DNA of 64,000 bases. Origin: Gemmatimonadota bacterium (lineage in GTDB: Bacteria > Gemmatimonadota > Gemmatimonadetes > Gemmatimonadales > Gemmatimonadaceae). The stretch is taken from the NCBI GenBank assembly GCA_016182795.1, contig JACPFW010000025.1, positions 1 to 64,000 of the forward strand. Reading direction: 5' to 3'. Position numbers and translations under genes: made by a program. Positions within the stretch are counted from its first letter, which is position 1. Every line of letters starts with the position of its first letter. The notes under the pieces were generated by a model, which made no database searches, had not been told where the DNA came from, and saw only the letters and a list, made by a program, of their open reading frames with translations. Below are positions 32,442-40,717 of this stretch, one piece after another.

Positions 32442-34870
32442 ATCTCTCGCATGAATGGCTGAAGGCCTTCGTCCCGCACACGCTCGCGGCGGAGCAGGTG
32501 CGCGATCTGCTCACCGCGCACGTCGCGACGGTGGAGGGTTTCGAGCGCCTGCGCGCCGACCTCGCGCCGTTTGTCGTGGCCCGCGTGGTGGAGACGGAGA
32601 AGGTGCCGGACACCAAACTGTCGTTCAACAAGGTGGACGACGGATCGGGAACGCTGCTCGAGGTCGTCTGCGGCGCGCCCAACGTGACGGCGGGCGCGGT
32701 GTATCCGTTTGCGCGCAGCGGCACGATGATGCCGGCGGGGTTCAAGATCGAGAAGAAGAAGATCCGCGGCTTCACGTCCAACGGGATGCTCTGCTCGGCG
32801 GCCGAGCTCGGCCTCGGCGAGGATCACGCCGGCATTCTCGAACTGACCACCGATGCCGCGCCGGGCACGCCGCTGCTCGAGGTGCTGCCGCTGGGCGACG
32901 TGCGGCTAGTGCTGGACGTGCTGCCCAATCGACCCGACCTGCTCTCGCACCTTGGTGTGGCGCGCGAACTGAGCGCGCTCACTGGCGTACCGATGGTGAA
33001 TCCCGACGCCGCGCACGCGGCGCCAGTGGTGGACGTGACGCGCGACGCGCGCGAAGTGCGCGGAGGCGGCGCCACGGTGCGGCTGGAGGACGCCGACGGA
33101 TGTCCGCAGTACCTCGGCGCCGTGATTCGCGGCATCACCGTGGCGCCGAGTCCCGCGTGGCTGCGCGAGCGCGTGGAAGCGGCGGGCGTACGGTCGATCA
33201 ACAACGTGGTGGACGTCACCAATGCGATTCTGCACGGGCTCGGCCAGCCGATGCACGCGTTCGATCTCGGCACGCTGGCGGAGCAGACGGTGGTGATTCG
33301 CCGCGCGCGCGCCGGCGAGAAGATCAGGACACTCGACGGCGTGGAGCGCGCGCTGACGCCGGAGATGACGATGATCGCCGACGCCACGCACAGCATCGCG
33401 GTGGCGGGCGTGATGGGCGGCGAGAACACCGAAGTGAAAGGCACCACCACCGACCTGTTCCTCGAGGTCGCGTACTTCGATCCGCGGCGGACCCGCAAGA
33501 CGCGGCGCGCGCTGGGGCTGTCGACCGACGCGAGCTATCGCTTTGAGCGCGGGATCGACCCGGCGGGGCTGGTGAGTGCGATGCGCGCGGCGATCGGAAT
33601 GATCATCGCGGTGGCCGGCGGCAGGGTCGACGGCGGCATTCTGGGCGTGGGGGCCGAGCCGGCGCCGCGCTCCGCGGTGGCGCTGCGTCCCTCGCGCGTG
33701 CGCACGGTGCTCGGCGCCGAGGTGAGCCTGGCGCTCATCACGCAGTATCTAACGAGTGTCGGGTTCGCCGTGCAGCCAGCGGGCGAGGCGCTGACGGTCA
33801 CGCCTCCCTCGTGGCGGAACGACGTCACGCGCGAAGTGGATCTCATTGAGGAAGTCGCGCGACTCCACGGCTACGACAAACTGCCGGATACGATTGAAGC
33901 GTACCGGCCCACAACCGTGCCCGACCATCCACTCTATCTCACGGGGCGTCGCGTGCGCGACGCGCTGGTGGGCGCGGGGCTGGCCGAAGTGCGGCCAATG
34001 CCGTTCGTGAAGGGCGACGACGCGTCGCATTGGCGCGTGACGAACCCGCTGGCGGATGACGAGCCGCATCTGCGGACGACGATTCTCGAGTCGCTGGCGC
34101 GGCGCGCGGAGTACAATCTCACGCGCATGCTGGGCGATATCCGGATGTTTGAAGTGGGATCAGTATTCTTGGGGAAGGGGAAGGGGCAGGGTGTATTGGA
34201 GGAAGTGCGCGTCGGGGTGCTCATGATGGGGGCGCGGCATCCGCAGCATTTCGCCGATGGCGCGCCGGCGGCGATCGATGCGTGGGATGTCAAGGGGCTG
34301 GCCGAGCGGGTGGCGCGTGCGGCGTTCCCTGGCGTGGCGGTGACGCTCGTGCCGGGCGACGACGGCGCGCTGTGGACGATCGCAGCGGGCGAGCGCGTTG
34401 TGGGCGCGGTGACGCGCGTGGCGCTCGATGCACCGGTGTGGGCGACGCCGGCGTTTGGCGTTGAACTCACGCTCGGCGAGATGCCGCTGGCGTATGTGGC
34501 CAAGCCCCGAACGTCGGCGCACGCCGGCGTCCGTCCGCCGATGGCGCCGCCCGCTCCGGCCGTTCGCTACACACCGCTGCCGGTGACGCCGGCTGCCGCC
34601 TTTGACCTGGCGCTGTTAGTGCCCGACGCGATGCGCGCGGCCGAGGTGGAGCGTGTGCTGCGCACGAGCGGCGGCGACATGCTGGAATCGCTGGTGGTGT
34701 TTGACGAGTTCCGCGGCGCGGGCGTGCCGGACGGGATGCGCTCGATCGCGTGGCGATTGACCTTCCGGCATCCGGAGCGCACTCTACGCGACAAGGAGAT
34801 CGACGGGCGCCGGTCGCAACTGCTCAAGTCCCTGGAGAACCAGCTCGGTGTCAAACCCCGTACGGCCTGA
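32438..34870 (+). CDS. pheT: Phenylalanine-tRNA ligase beta subunit
   Basis: 810 residues. Domains in order: N-terminal region, EMAP-type tRNA-binding OB-fold (about 40-150, with K-L-S-F-N-K-V-D-D-G and V-C-G-A-P-N-V), B3/B4 editing domain (about 210-390), B5 domain (about 400-470), the catalytic-like core with R-R-V-R-D-A-L-V-G-A-G-L, and the C-terminal ferredoxin-fold anticodon-binding domain ending T-F-R-H-P-E-R-T-L-R-D-K-E-I. The enzyme is an alpha2-beta2 tetramer that charges tRNA-Phe. A small GGGGAAG run near 34174 encodes G-K-G-K-G-Q-G, which looks like a short tandem repeat within the gene. The next gene overlaps the 3' end by 23 bases. Confidence 0.95.
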   Translation: MNLSHEWLKAFVPHTLAAEQVRDLLTAHVATVEGFERLRADLAPFVVARVVETEKVPDTKLSFNKVDDGSGTLLEVVCGAPNVTAGAVYPFARSGTMMPAGFKIEKKKIRGFTSNGMLCSAAELGLGEDHAGILELTTDAAPGTPLLEVLPLGDVRLVLDVLPNRPDLLSHLGVARELSALTGVPMVNPDAAHAAPVVDVTRDAREVRGGGATVRLEDADGCPQYLGAVIRGITVAPSPAWLRERVEAAGVRSINNVVDVTNAILHGLGQPMHAFDLGTLAEQTVVIRRARAGEKIRTLDGVERALTPEMTMIADATHSIAVAGVMGGENTEVKGTTTDLFLEVAYFDPRRTRKTRRALGLSTDASYRFERGIDPAGLVSAMRAAIGMIIAVAGGRVDGGILGVGAEPAPRSAVALRPSRVRTVLGAEVSLALITQYLTSVGFAVQPAGEALTVTPPSWRNDVTREVDLIEEVARLHGYDKLPDTIEAYRPTTVPDHPLYLTGRRVRDALVGAGLAEVRPMPFVKGDDASHWRVTNPLADDEPHLRTTILESLARRAEYNLTRMLGDIRMFEVGSVFLGKGKGQGVLEEVRVGVLMMGARHPQHFADGAPAAIDAWDVKGLAERVARAAFPGVAVTLVPGDDGALWTIAAGERVVGAVTRVALDAPVWATPAFGVELTLGEMPLAYVAKPRTSAHAGVRPPMAPPAPAVRYTPLPVTPAAAFDLALLVPDAMRAAEVERVLRTSGGDMLESLVVFDEFRGAGVPDGMRSIAWRLTFRHPERTLRDKEIDGRRSQLLKSLENQLGVKPRTA

Positions 34871-35150
34871 TATCGCCGCGTTTCAGGAATTGCAGTTCCT
34901 CATCTATCAAGTCGGTGAGGAGCTGGTGGCGTTCCGCAAGCGCGCGCTCACCGCGGAGCAGCGGCTCAAGGCGATCGCGACGGGCGCGCCCACCGCGGCG
35001 CCGCTTGCCGCCGAGGAGCGCGTGGCGCAGCTCGAGGCCGAAAACGCCCGGCTTCGCGAGCGCCTGCAGGACGCCGAGACGCAGACGATGAAGATGCTCG
35101 AGCAGGTGCGGTTCATGCGGCAACAACATGTGCTGGAGGGCGAGCCGTGA
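34848..35150 (+). CDS. Small coiled-coil protein between pheT and zapA
   Basis: 100 residues. Residues 8-45 form one amphipathic helix (I-A-A-F-Q-E-L-Q-F-L-I-Y-Q-V), followed by an Ala/Pro linker and a leucine-zipper-like coiled coil at about 55-92 (V-A-Q-L-E-A-E-N-A-R-L-R-E-R-L). The layout resembles ZapB-like division proteins, and the downstream neighbour is zapA, whose product binds FtsZ. No diagnostic motif is present, so a ZapB-like role is only inferred. It starts at a GTG at 34848 inside pheT and overlaps zapA by 4 bases, so expression is tightly coupled. Confidence 0.75.
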   Translation: MSNPVRPDIAAFQELQFLIYQVGEELVAFRKRALTAEQRLKAIATGAPTAAPLAAEERVAQLEAENARLRERLQDAETQTMKMLEQVRFMRQQHVLEGEP

Positions 35151-35449
35151 GCACCATCAAGCACAGCACGCGCGTGACGATCTGCGGCGAGGACTACAAC
35201 ATCCGATCCGACTCGCCGCCCGATCACACGCGAGCGGTCGCCGCATATGTGGACGGCAAGATCCGCGAAGTGCTCGAAAACGCGTCGGTAGTGGAGTCGC
35301 ACAAGGCCGCCATTTTGGCCGCCCTACAGATTACGGACGAACTGTTCGAGGCCAAGCAGGCCCAGGCGGATGCGGCGGACGCGATGCGGACGCTGTCGGG
35401 GGAGTTGAAGAGATGGTTGCCGCCGGGGAAGAGGACGCCTTCGGCCTGA
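35147..35449 (+). CDS. zapA: Cell division protein ZapA
   Basis: 100 residues. The N-terminal segment V-T-I-C-G-E-D-Y-N-I-R-S-D and the long C-terminal helix match the ZapA family, which cross-links FtsZ protofilaments at the division ring. The start is a GTG overlapping the previous stop (GTGA). A palindromic repeat starts 9 bases after the stop. Confidence 0.88.
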   Translation: MSTIKHSTRVTICGEDYNIRSDSPPDHTRAVAAYVDGKIREVLENASVVESHKAAILAALQITDELFEAKQAQADAADAMRTLSGELKRWLPPGKRTPSA

Positions 35450-35457
35450 ACTTCCTT

Positions 35458-35589
35458 GGAACGGGGAGGAGGTAGAGGCGCAGGGTTGAGACGAGGGAGT
35501 GGGAACGAGGGGGGAGAGGCGCTTTGACGGCCTCGTCCCCCTCGCGTGTCTCTGGTCCCCGACCTACGCCCCTACCTCCTCCCCGTTCC
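35458..35589. repeat. Palindromic intergenic repeat, copy G (GGTAGRGG subtype)
   Basis: The left arm GGAACGGGGAGGAGGTAGAG continues GCGCAGG; the right arm reads CCTACGCCCCTACCTCCTCC and ends CCGTTCC. Its ends match copy A rather than the GGCCGGGACT copies, giving two subfamilies in one window. Confidence 0.9.
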
Positions 35590-35827
35590 AAAGGCCGGTG
35601 TCTCCGTTGCCTTGCCGCCCTCTCGCCTGTACCTTCTTTATGCGTCTCGGATCACGAGCGCGTAGGTGCAAGTGGCCTCGGCAGTTAGCTCGCCCCGCTG
35701 CGCCCCTTTCGTCGGGGCCCGGTCGGTCGGGCGTTTTGCCCATGTCCTGCTTCTGCTGCGCTGGGTGCTCCAGACCGTTCACATATAGCGACGCCTGGGT
35801 TGGCGCCGCCCCCCTGGAGCATAACAA
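35590..35827 (+). other. Non-coding 238-base gap upstream of rny with a terminator-like hairpin
   Basis: No open frame is supported here. Besides the hairpin at 35717-35737 there is a longer stem of CCCCG with CGGGG around 35692-35716. zapA is followed by 6S RNA in many bacteria, but I cannot recognise the 6S secondary structure, and the distance from the repeat to the hairpin (about 130 bases) is short for it. The sequence may be a small RNA or the rny leader. Confidence 0.35.
35717..35737 (+). terminator. Terminator-like hairpin between zapA and rny
   Basis: GCCCG (35717-35721) pairs with CGGGC (35728-35732) around a GTCGGT loop, then G and four T. It lies about 90 bases upstream of the rny start. 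Confidence 0.5.
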
Positions 35828-37408
35828 ATGTCTTTGACGATCATCGCCCTCATTGCCGGCGGGCTCGTTGTCAGTGCCGTCACGTGGGTTGTGGGCAGGA
35901 AGCAAGGCGCAACGGCGGAGCGGGATGCGCGAAATGCCGCGCGCGAGACGGCCGAACAGATGGCCAAGCGGATCGTCGGCGACGCCGAGCGCGACGCCGA
36001 TGCGCTGAAGAAACAGGCGATTCTGGCCGGCAAGGAAGATGTGATGAAGTCCCGCGAGGAGTGGGAGGCTGAAGCGCGCCACCGCCGCGGGGAGATTGAA
36101 CTCGAAGAGAAGCGTCTGCTCGACCGCGAGACGCAGCTCGACAAGAAGGTCGAGCTGCTGGAGACGCGCGACCGCGACCTTGGTCGGCGGGCCAGCGACC
36201 TCGGGCGCAAGGAGAAGGGCGTCGAGGAGCGGCAGGCCGAGCTGGACAAGATGGTCGCCGACGAACGCCGCCGCCTCGAGCAAGTGGCCGGGCTGTCGGC
36301 GCAGGAAGCCAAGGCCGAGCTGATCCGCCGCATCGAGGAAGAGGCGCACGCCGACGCCGCCAACAAGATTCGCGAGATCCGCGAGACGGCCAAGCGCAAC
36401 GCCGACCGCGAGGCGAAGAAGATTGTCGCGCTCGCCGTGCAGCGCATCGCCGCCGAGCACACGAGCGAGATCACGCAGACCGCGGTGCCCCTGCCGAAGG
36501 ACGAGATCAAGGGGCGCATCATCGGGCGCGAGGGGCGCAACATCCGCGCGTTCGAACTGGCGACGGGCGTGGACGTGATCATCGACGACACGCCGGACAC
36601 GGTGGTGATTTCGTGCTTCGATCCGGTGCGCCGCGAGACGGCGCGCCTGGCGCTGGCGCGGCTCATCGAGGACGGCCGCATCCATCCGGGGCGCATCGAA
36701 GAGGTGGTGGAGAAGGCCCGCAAGGAAATCGATGCCGGCATTGTCGAAACCGGCGAGCGCGCCGCGTACGATGTGGGCATCCACGGCCTGCACCCCGAGC
36801 TGATCAAGCTGGTGGGGCGCATGAAGTGGCGTACGTCGTACGGGCAGAACATCCTCGACCATTCCAAGGAAGTCGCCTACCTCGCCGGCATTATGGCGAG
36901 CGAGCTGGGGCTCGACGTGGCGCTCGCCAAGCGCGGCGCGCTGCTGCACGACCTCGGCAAGGTGATGACCCACGAGCACGAGGGAACGCACGTCCAGCTG
37001 GGCGTGGAGATGGCCACCAAGTACGGCGAGAATCCGTTCGTGGTGAACTGCATTGCCGCGCACCACGACGACGTGCCGCACGAGAGCGAGGAGTCGGTGC
37101 TGGTGCAGGCGGCCGACGCGATCAGCGGATCGCGCCCCGGCGCGCGCCGCGAGGCGTTTGAGACGTATGTGAAGCGGCTCGAGGGGCTGGAGAAGATCGC
37201 CTCGAGCTACCGTGGCGTGGACCGCGTGTTCGCCATTCAGGCGGGACGCGAAGTTCGCGTGATTGTGAACCCCGAGGATGTGGACGATCTGCGGATGCAG
37301 TCGCTGACCGACGAGATCGCGCGTCGTGTGGAAGCGGAGCTGCAGTATCCGGGGCAGATCAAGGTTGTCGCCATCCGTGAAAAGAGGACTGTGGACATTG
37401 CCCGCTAA
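35828..37408 (+). CDS. rny: Ribonuclease Y
   Basis: 526 residues. One N-terminal transmembrane helix (about 3-23) anchors the protein, followed by a long Glu/Arg/Lys-rich coiled coil (25-200). The KH RNA-binding domain carries [13 protein letters not shown] near 232. The HD domain follows, with L-L-H-D-L-G-K near 373 and H-H-D-D-V. RNase Y starts mRNA decay at the membrane in bacteria without RNase E. Its presence as a full-length gene suggests it is a main endoribonuclease here. folD overlaps the 3' end by 11 bases, so they are probably cotranscribed. Confidence 0.95.
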   Translation: MSLTIIALIAGGLVVSAVTWVVGRKQGATAERDARNAARETAEQMAKRIVGDAERDADALKKQAILAGKEDVMKSREEWEAEARHRRGEIELEEKRLLDRETQLDKKVELLETRDRDLGRRASDLGRKEKGVEERQAELDKMVADERRRLEQVAGLSAQEAKAELIRRIEEEAHADAANKIREIRETAKRNADREAKKIVALAVQRIAAEHTSEITQTAVPLPKDEIKGRIIGREGRNIRAFELATGVDVIIDDTPDTVVISCFDPVRRETARLALARLIEDGRIHPGRIEEVVEKARKEIDAGIVETGERAAYDVGIHGLHPELIKLVGRMKWRTSYGQNILDHSKEVAYLAGIMASELGLDVALAKRGALLHDLGKVMTHEHEGTHVQLGVEMATKYGENPFVVNCIAAHHDDVPHESEESVLVQAADAISGSRPGARREAFETYVKRLEGLEKIASSYRGVDRVFAIQAGREVRVIVNPEDVDDLRMQSLTDEIARRVEAELQYPGQIKVVAIREKRTVDIAR

Positions 37409-38297
37409 CGTACTGGACGGCGTCGACGCCGCCAAACTGATCGATGGCGTTGCCATCGCCAAGCAGGTGCGCGCCGCGGTGGCGCGCGAAGTCGAGGCGC
37501 TGAAGGCGCGCGGCGTGACGCCGGGACTGACCGTCGTGCTCGTGGGCGACGATCCGGCGAGCACCGTGTACGTGCGCTCCAAGGAGAAGGCCTGCATCGA
37601 AGCCGGGATGAACGGCCAGACCATCCGCCTGCCGGCCGACACGCCGCAGGCCGACCTGCTGGCGCTCATCGACAAGCTGAACGCCGATCCCACGGTGCAT
37701 GGCATCCTGGTGCAGATGCCGCCGCCCAAGCACATCGATCCGCAGGCCGTCATCCTGCGCATTGCCGCCGAGAAGGACGTGGACGGCTTCCATCCGGTGA
37801 ACGTCGGCCGCATCTGGATCGGCGAGAAGAGCGGCTTTGCGCCGTGCACGCCGGCGGGTGTGATGGTGATGCTGGAAAGTGCAGGGTGCAGGGTGCAGGG
37901 GGCGAATGCAGTGGTGCTCGGCCGCTCGACGATCGTCGGCAAGCCGATGACCTCGCTGCTCGTCAACGCGAGCGCGACGGTGACAGTCTGCCACTCGAAG
38001 ACCAAGGACCTCGCGGCGGTCACGCGCGGCGCCGACATCCTGATTGCCGCCATCGGCAAGCCGGAGTTCGTGAAGGCCGACATGGTGAAGCCGGGGGCGG
38101 TGGTGATTGACGTCGGCATTAACCGTGTGGACGACCCGTCGCAGAAGAAGGGGTATCGCATTGTCGGCGACGTGGCGTTTGACGCGGTGAAGAATGTGGC
38201 GTCGAAGATCAGCCCGGTGCCGGGCGGCGTCGGCCCGATGACCATTGCGATGCTGCTCAAGAACACGGTGCGCGCCGCCGCGCAGGGCATGAAGTGA
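37398..38297 (+). CDS. folD: Methylenetetrahydrofolate dehydrogenase/cyclohydrolase
   Basis: 299 residues. Conserved parts are [14 protein letters not shown] (catalytic Tyr and Lys), [19 protein letters not shown], and the NADP-binding [12 protein letters not shown]. It interconverts methylene- and formyl-tetrahydrofolate for purine and formyl-Met-tRNA supply. The start is a TTG at 37398 with GAGG about 10 bases upstream; the frame's earlier GTG lies 82 bases inside rny. Three tandem GTGCAGG heptamers (37879-37899) encode S-A-G-C-R-V-Q-G-A in place of the usual sequence just before the NADP-binding strand, without changing family length. xseA overlaps the stop. Confidence 0.94.
   Translation: MPANVLDGVDAAKLIDGVAIAKQVRAAVAREVEALKARGVTPGLTVVLVGDDPASTVYVRSKEKACIEAGMNGQTIRLPADTPQADLLALIDKLNADPTVHGILVQMPPPKHIDPQAVILRIAAEKDVDGFHPVNVGRIWIGEKSGFAPCTPAGVMVMLESAGCRVQGANAVVLGRSTIVGKPMTSLLVNASATVTVCHSKTKDLAAVTRGADILIAAIGKPEFVKADMVKPGAVVIDVGINRVDDPSQKKGYRIVGDVAFDAVKNVASKISPVPGGVGPMTIAMLLKNTVRAAAQGMK
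37879..37899. repeat. Three perfect GTGCAGG heptamers inside folD
   Basis: The unit GTGCAGG occurs three times in tandem (37879, 37886, 37893). Twenty-one bases equal seven codons, so the tract keeps the frame. Confidence 0.9.
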
Positions 38298-39568
38298 ACA
38301 GCCGCCGCGGCAGCACGCCGCGGCGCGGGACGGCGCCGTCGTTGTTTGACGGCGCCGGTTCTATTGATGCGTCCGAGGTGACGCGGCGGGACGCGGTCCC
38401 GGGAGAGACGGCCGAATCGGCCATCTCGGTGCTCGACCTCACGACGCTCGCCAAGGCGGTGCTCGAGGGAGGCATTCCGCCGGTCTGGATTCGCGGCGAG
38501 GTGTCGGGCTTCAAGCGCTACTCGAGCGGCCACTGGTACTTCACGCTCAAGGACGCGTCGGCCTCGGTGCAGTGCGTGGTGTGGGCTGGCGACACGCATC
38601 GCATTCCGGCGCAGCCGGACGAAGGGATGCAGGTGATGGCGCGCGGCCAGCTCACGGTCTATCCTGCCCAGGGGCGCATGCAGTTCATCGTGCGCGCCAT
38701 GGAGGCCGAGGGCGAAGGGCTGTGGCGCAAGGCATTTGAGGAGACGCGCAAGCGACTCGAGAAGGACGGACTGCTCGACCCCTCGCGCAAGCGGCCGATC
38801 CCGCGCTTCCCGCGGCGCGTAGCCGTGGTGACGAGCGCCGACGGCGCGGCGCTGCACGACATTCGGTCAGTCATCGCGCGGCGCAACCCGTCGGTGGACG
38901 TCATCATCGTGCCGGCCGCGGTGCAGGGCGAGGCGGCGCCGGCGTCGCTGGTGGCGGCGCTGCAGCGCGTGGGGCGGTGGAAGGGCGCCGACGTGGTGAT
39001 CGTCGGGCGCGGCGGTGGGTCGCGCGAGGACCTGTGGGCGTTCAACAGCGAGGACGTGGCGCGGGCCATCGCCGCCTGTCCGATACCGACGATCAGCGCG
39101 GTCGGGCACGAAGTGGACGTCACGATTGCCGACCTTGTGGCCGACCTGCGCGCCGCGACACCGTCGGCGGCGGCGGAGGCGGCGGTGCCCGTGCTCGCCG
39201 AGCTCGTCGACTGGCTGGAGTCGCTGCAACGGATGATGGGCGCGGCGGTGGAACGGCGGGTGGTGAACGCGCGCCGTGATCTGCGGCGATTGGCGAACGA
39301 CCTGTCGTTGCGCGCGGGGCGCACCGTGGAACGCCGGCGCGCACGCGTGCAGCAGGTGGCGGCTCGAATCGACGCGCTGAGTCCGCTCAACACCCTGGCG
39401 CGCGGCTACGCGGTGGCGCGCGACGCTCAGGGACACGCGCTGGGGTCGGCGGCGGCGTTCGCGGCAGGGCAGGCATTTGCACTGGTGCTGCGCGACGGGC
39501 AAGTGGACGCGGTGGTGTCGGGCGTGCGCCCGGGCGCGCCGCCAACGGCGGGAGGAACGGCGAAATGA
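38294..39568 (+). CDS. xseA: Exodeoxyribonuclease VII large subunit
   Basis: 424 residues. After about 45 residues of low-complexity N-terminal sequence comes the OB-fold ([14 protein letters not shown], then H-W-Y-F-T-L-K-D). The catalytic domain has [16 protein letters not shown] and [16 protein letters not shown], with a long coiled coil and a C-terminal domain. Exo VII degrades single-stranded DNA from both ends. The GTG start overlaps the folD stop; the N-terminal 45 residues are not conserved, so a later start is possible. xseB overlaps by 4 bases. Confidence 0.94.
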   Translation: MNSRRGSTPRRGTAPSLFDGAGSIDASEVTRRDAVPGETAESAISVLDLTTLAKAVLEGGIPPVWIRGEVSGFKRYSSGHWYFTLKDASASVQCVVWAGDTHRIPAQPDEGMQVMARGQLTVYPAQGRMQFIVRAMEAEGEGLWRKAFEETRKRLEKDGLLDPSRKRPIPRFPRRVAVVTSADGAALHDIRSVIARRNPSVDVIIVPAAVQGEAAPASLVAALQRVGRWKGADVVIVGRGGGSREDLWAFNSEDVARAIAACPIPTISAVGHEVDVTIADLVADLRAATPSAAAEAAVPVLAELVDWLESLQRMMGAAVERRVVNARRDLRRLANDLSLRAGRTVERRRARVQQVAARIDALSPLNTLARGYAVARDAQGHALGSAAAFAAGQAFALVLRDGQVDAVVSGVRPGAPPTAGGTAK

Positions 39569-39774
39569 GCTTCGAACAGGATCTGGAACGCCTGGAGCAG
39601 ATTGCGCAGGCGCTCGATCGCGCGGACCTGTCGCTCGACGAGTCGCTGGCGCTCGTCGAGGAGGGCATCACGCGTCTGCGCGCCGCCTCCGAGGCGCTGG
39701 CGAAGGCGGAAGGGCGGGTGACGACGCTGGTGGAGCAGGCGAATGGGGCGCTCGAGGAGCGCGATGCCGGCTAG
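39565..39774 (+). CDS. xseB: Exodeoxyribonuclease VII small subunit
   Basis: 69 residues, beginning [13 protein letters not shown] and containing L-S-L-D-E-S-L-A-L-V-E-E-G-I, the family signature. Several copies wrap one XseA in the complex. It overlaps xseA at its start and ispA at its end. Confidence 0.95.
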   Translation: MSFEQDLERLEQIAQALDRADLSLDESLALVEEGITRLRAASEALAKAEGRVTTLVEQANGALEERDAG

Positions 39775-40663
39775 CAGCACGGCTCCCGACTTCACGGCGG
39801 CGCGGGCGCGCGTGGCACAGGCGCTCGACGCGCTCTGCGACCGCTCGCTGCCGGCCATCGGCGGGCAGGTGGGCGAGGCGATGCGCTACTCGATCACCGG
39901 CGAGGGCAAGCGGCTGCGCGCGGTGCTGGTGATGCTCACGTACGAGGCGTGCGGGGGCGTTGGCGACGTGGCGCCGCTGGCTGCGGCGGTGGAGGTGGTG
40001 CACGCCTACTCGCTGGTGCACGACGATCTGCCGTGCATGGACGACGACGACCTGCGCCGTGGTCGGCCAACAGTGCACAAGGCGTTTGGCGTGTCTGTGG
40101 CGACGGCGGCGGGCATGGCCATGGTTCCGCTCGCCGCCCGCGCGGCATGGGATGCCGCCATCGGGCTCGGCCTCGACGTGGGTACGACCGCTGATATTGT
40201 GCGTGTGCTGATGCGCGCGTCTGGGGCCGGTGGGATGATTGGCGGCCAGCTGCTCGACCTCGAGGGCGAGGGGCAGCATCTGTCGTACGATCAGCTCGAG
40301 CGCATCCACCGCTGCAAGACGGGGGCGCTGATTGAAGCCTCGGTGGAGATCGGGGCGCGGGCCGCGTTGGCACCGGCCGACACGTTAGCGGCCCTTGGCC
40401 GATATGGCCGCTGCATCGGACTCGCCTTTCAGATCGCGGATGACGTGCTGGATGTCACGGCGACCAGCGACGAGCTTGGCAAGACGGCCGGCAAGGATGT
40501 TGCCTTTCAGAAGAGCACGTATCCGGCGCTGCTGGGCGTCGATGGGGCAATTGCCCGCGCTGAATCGCTGGTGCAGGAAGGGTGCAACGCGCTCGCCGGC
40601 GCCGGCGTGCTGACGCCCTCGCTCGAGGCGACCGCCCGGTACATCGTGGCGCGTCGCTCCTGA
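39764..40663 (+). CDS. ispA: Polyprenyl synthetase, probable (2E,6E)-farnesyl diphosphate synthase
   Basis: 299 residues. The first Asp-rich motif is D-D-L-P-C-M-D-D-D-D-L-R-R-G-R-P-T near 90 and the second is Q-I-A-D-D-V-L-D. G-E-G-K-R-L-R lies in the diphosphate-binding region. The enzyme condenses IPP with allylic diphosphates to C15 and possibly C20. The ATG at 39764 has GAGGAGC as ribosome-binding site and overlaps xseB by 11 bases. The xseB-ispA-dxs order is widespread and links isoprenoid supply through the MEP pathway. Confidence 0.9.
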   Translation: MPASSTAPDFTAARARVAQALDALCDRSLPAIGGQVGEAMRYSITGEGKRLRAVLVMLTYEACGGVGDVAPLAAAVEVVHAYSLVHDDLPCMDDDDLRRGRPTVHKAFGVSVATAAGMAMVPLAARAAWDAAIGLGLDVGTTADIVRVLMRASGAGGMIGGQLLDLEGEGQHLSYDQLERIHRCKTGALIEASVEIGARAALAPADTLAALGRYGRCIGLAFQIADDVLDVTATSDELGKTAGKDVAFQKSTYPALLGVDGAIARAESLVQEGCNALAGAGVLTPSLEATARYIVARRS

Positions 40664-40717
40664 CACGCCGCCCCCGCGCGGCGCGTATAGATTTCTCTAG
40701 TCTTAAACCGCTTCTCC

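Noticed and set aside
35564-38857. 1097-codon minus-strand open frame
   Set aside because: Antisense to rny, folD and xseA, all strongly conserved; a GC-driven shadow.
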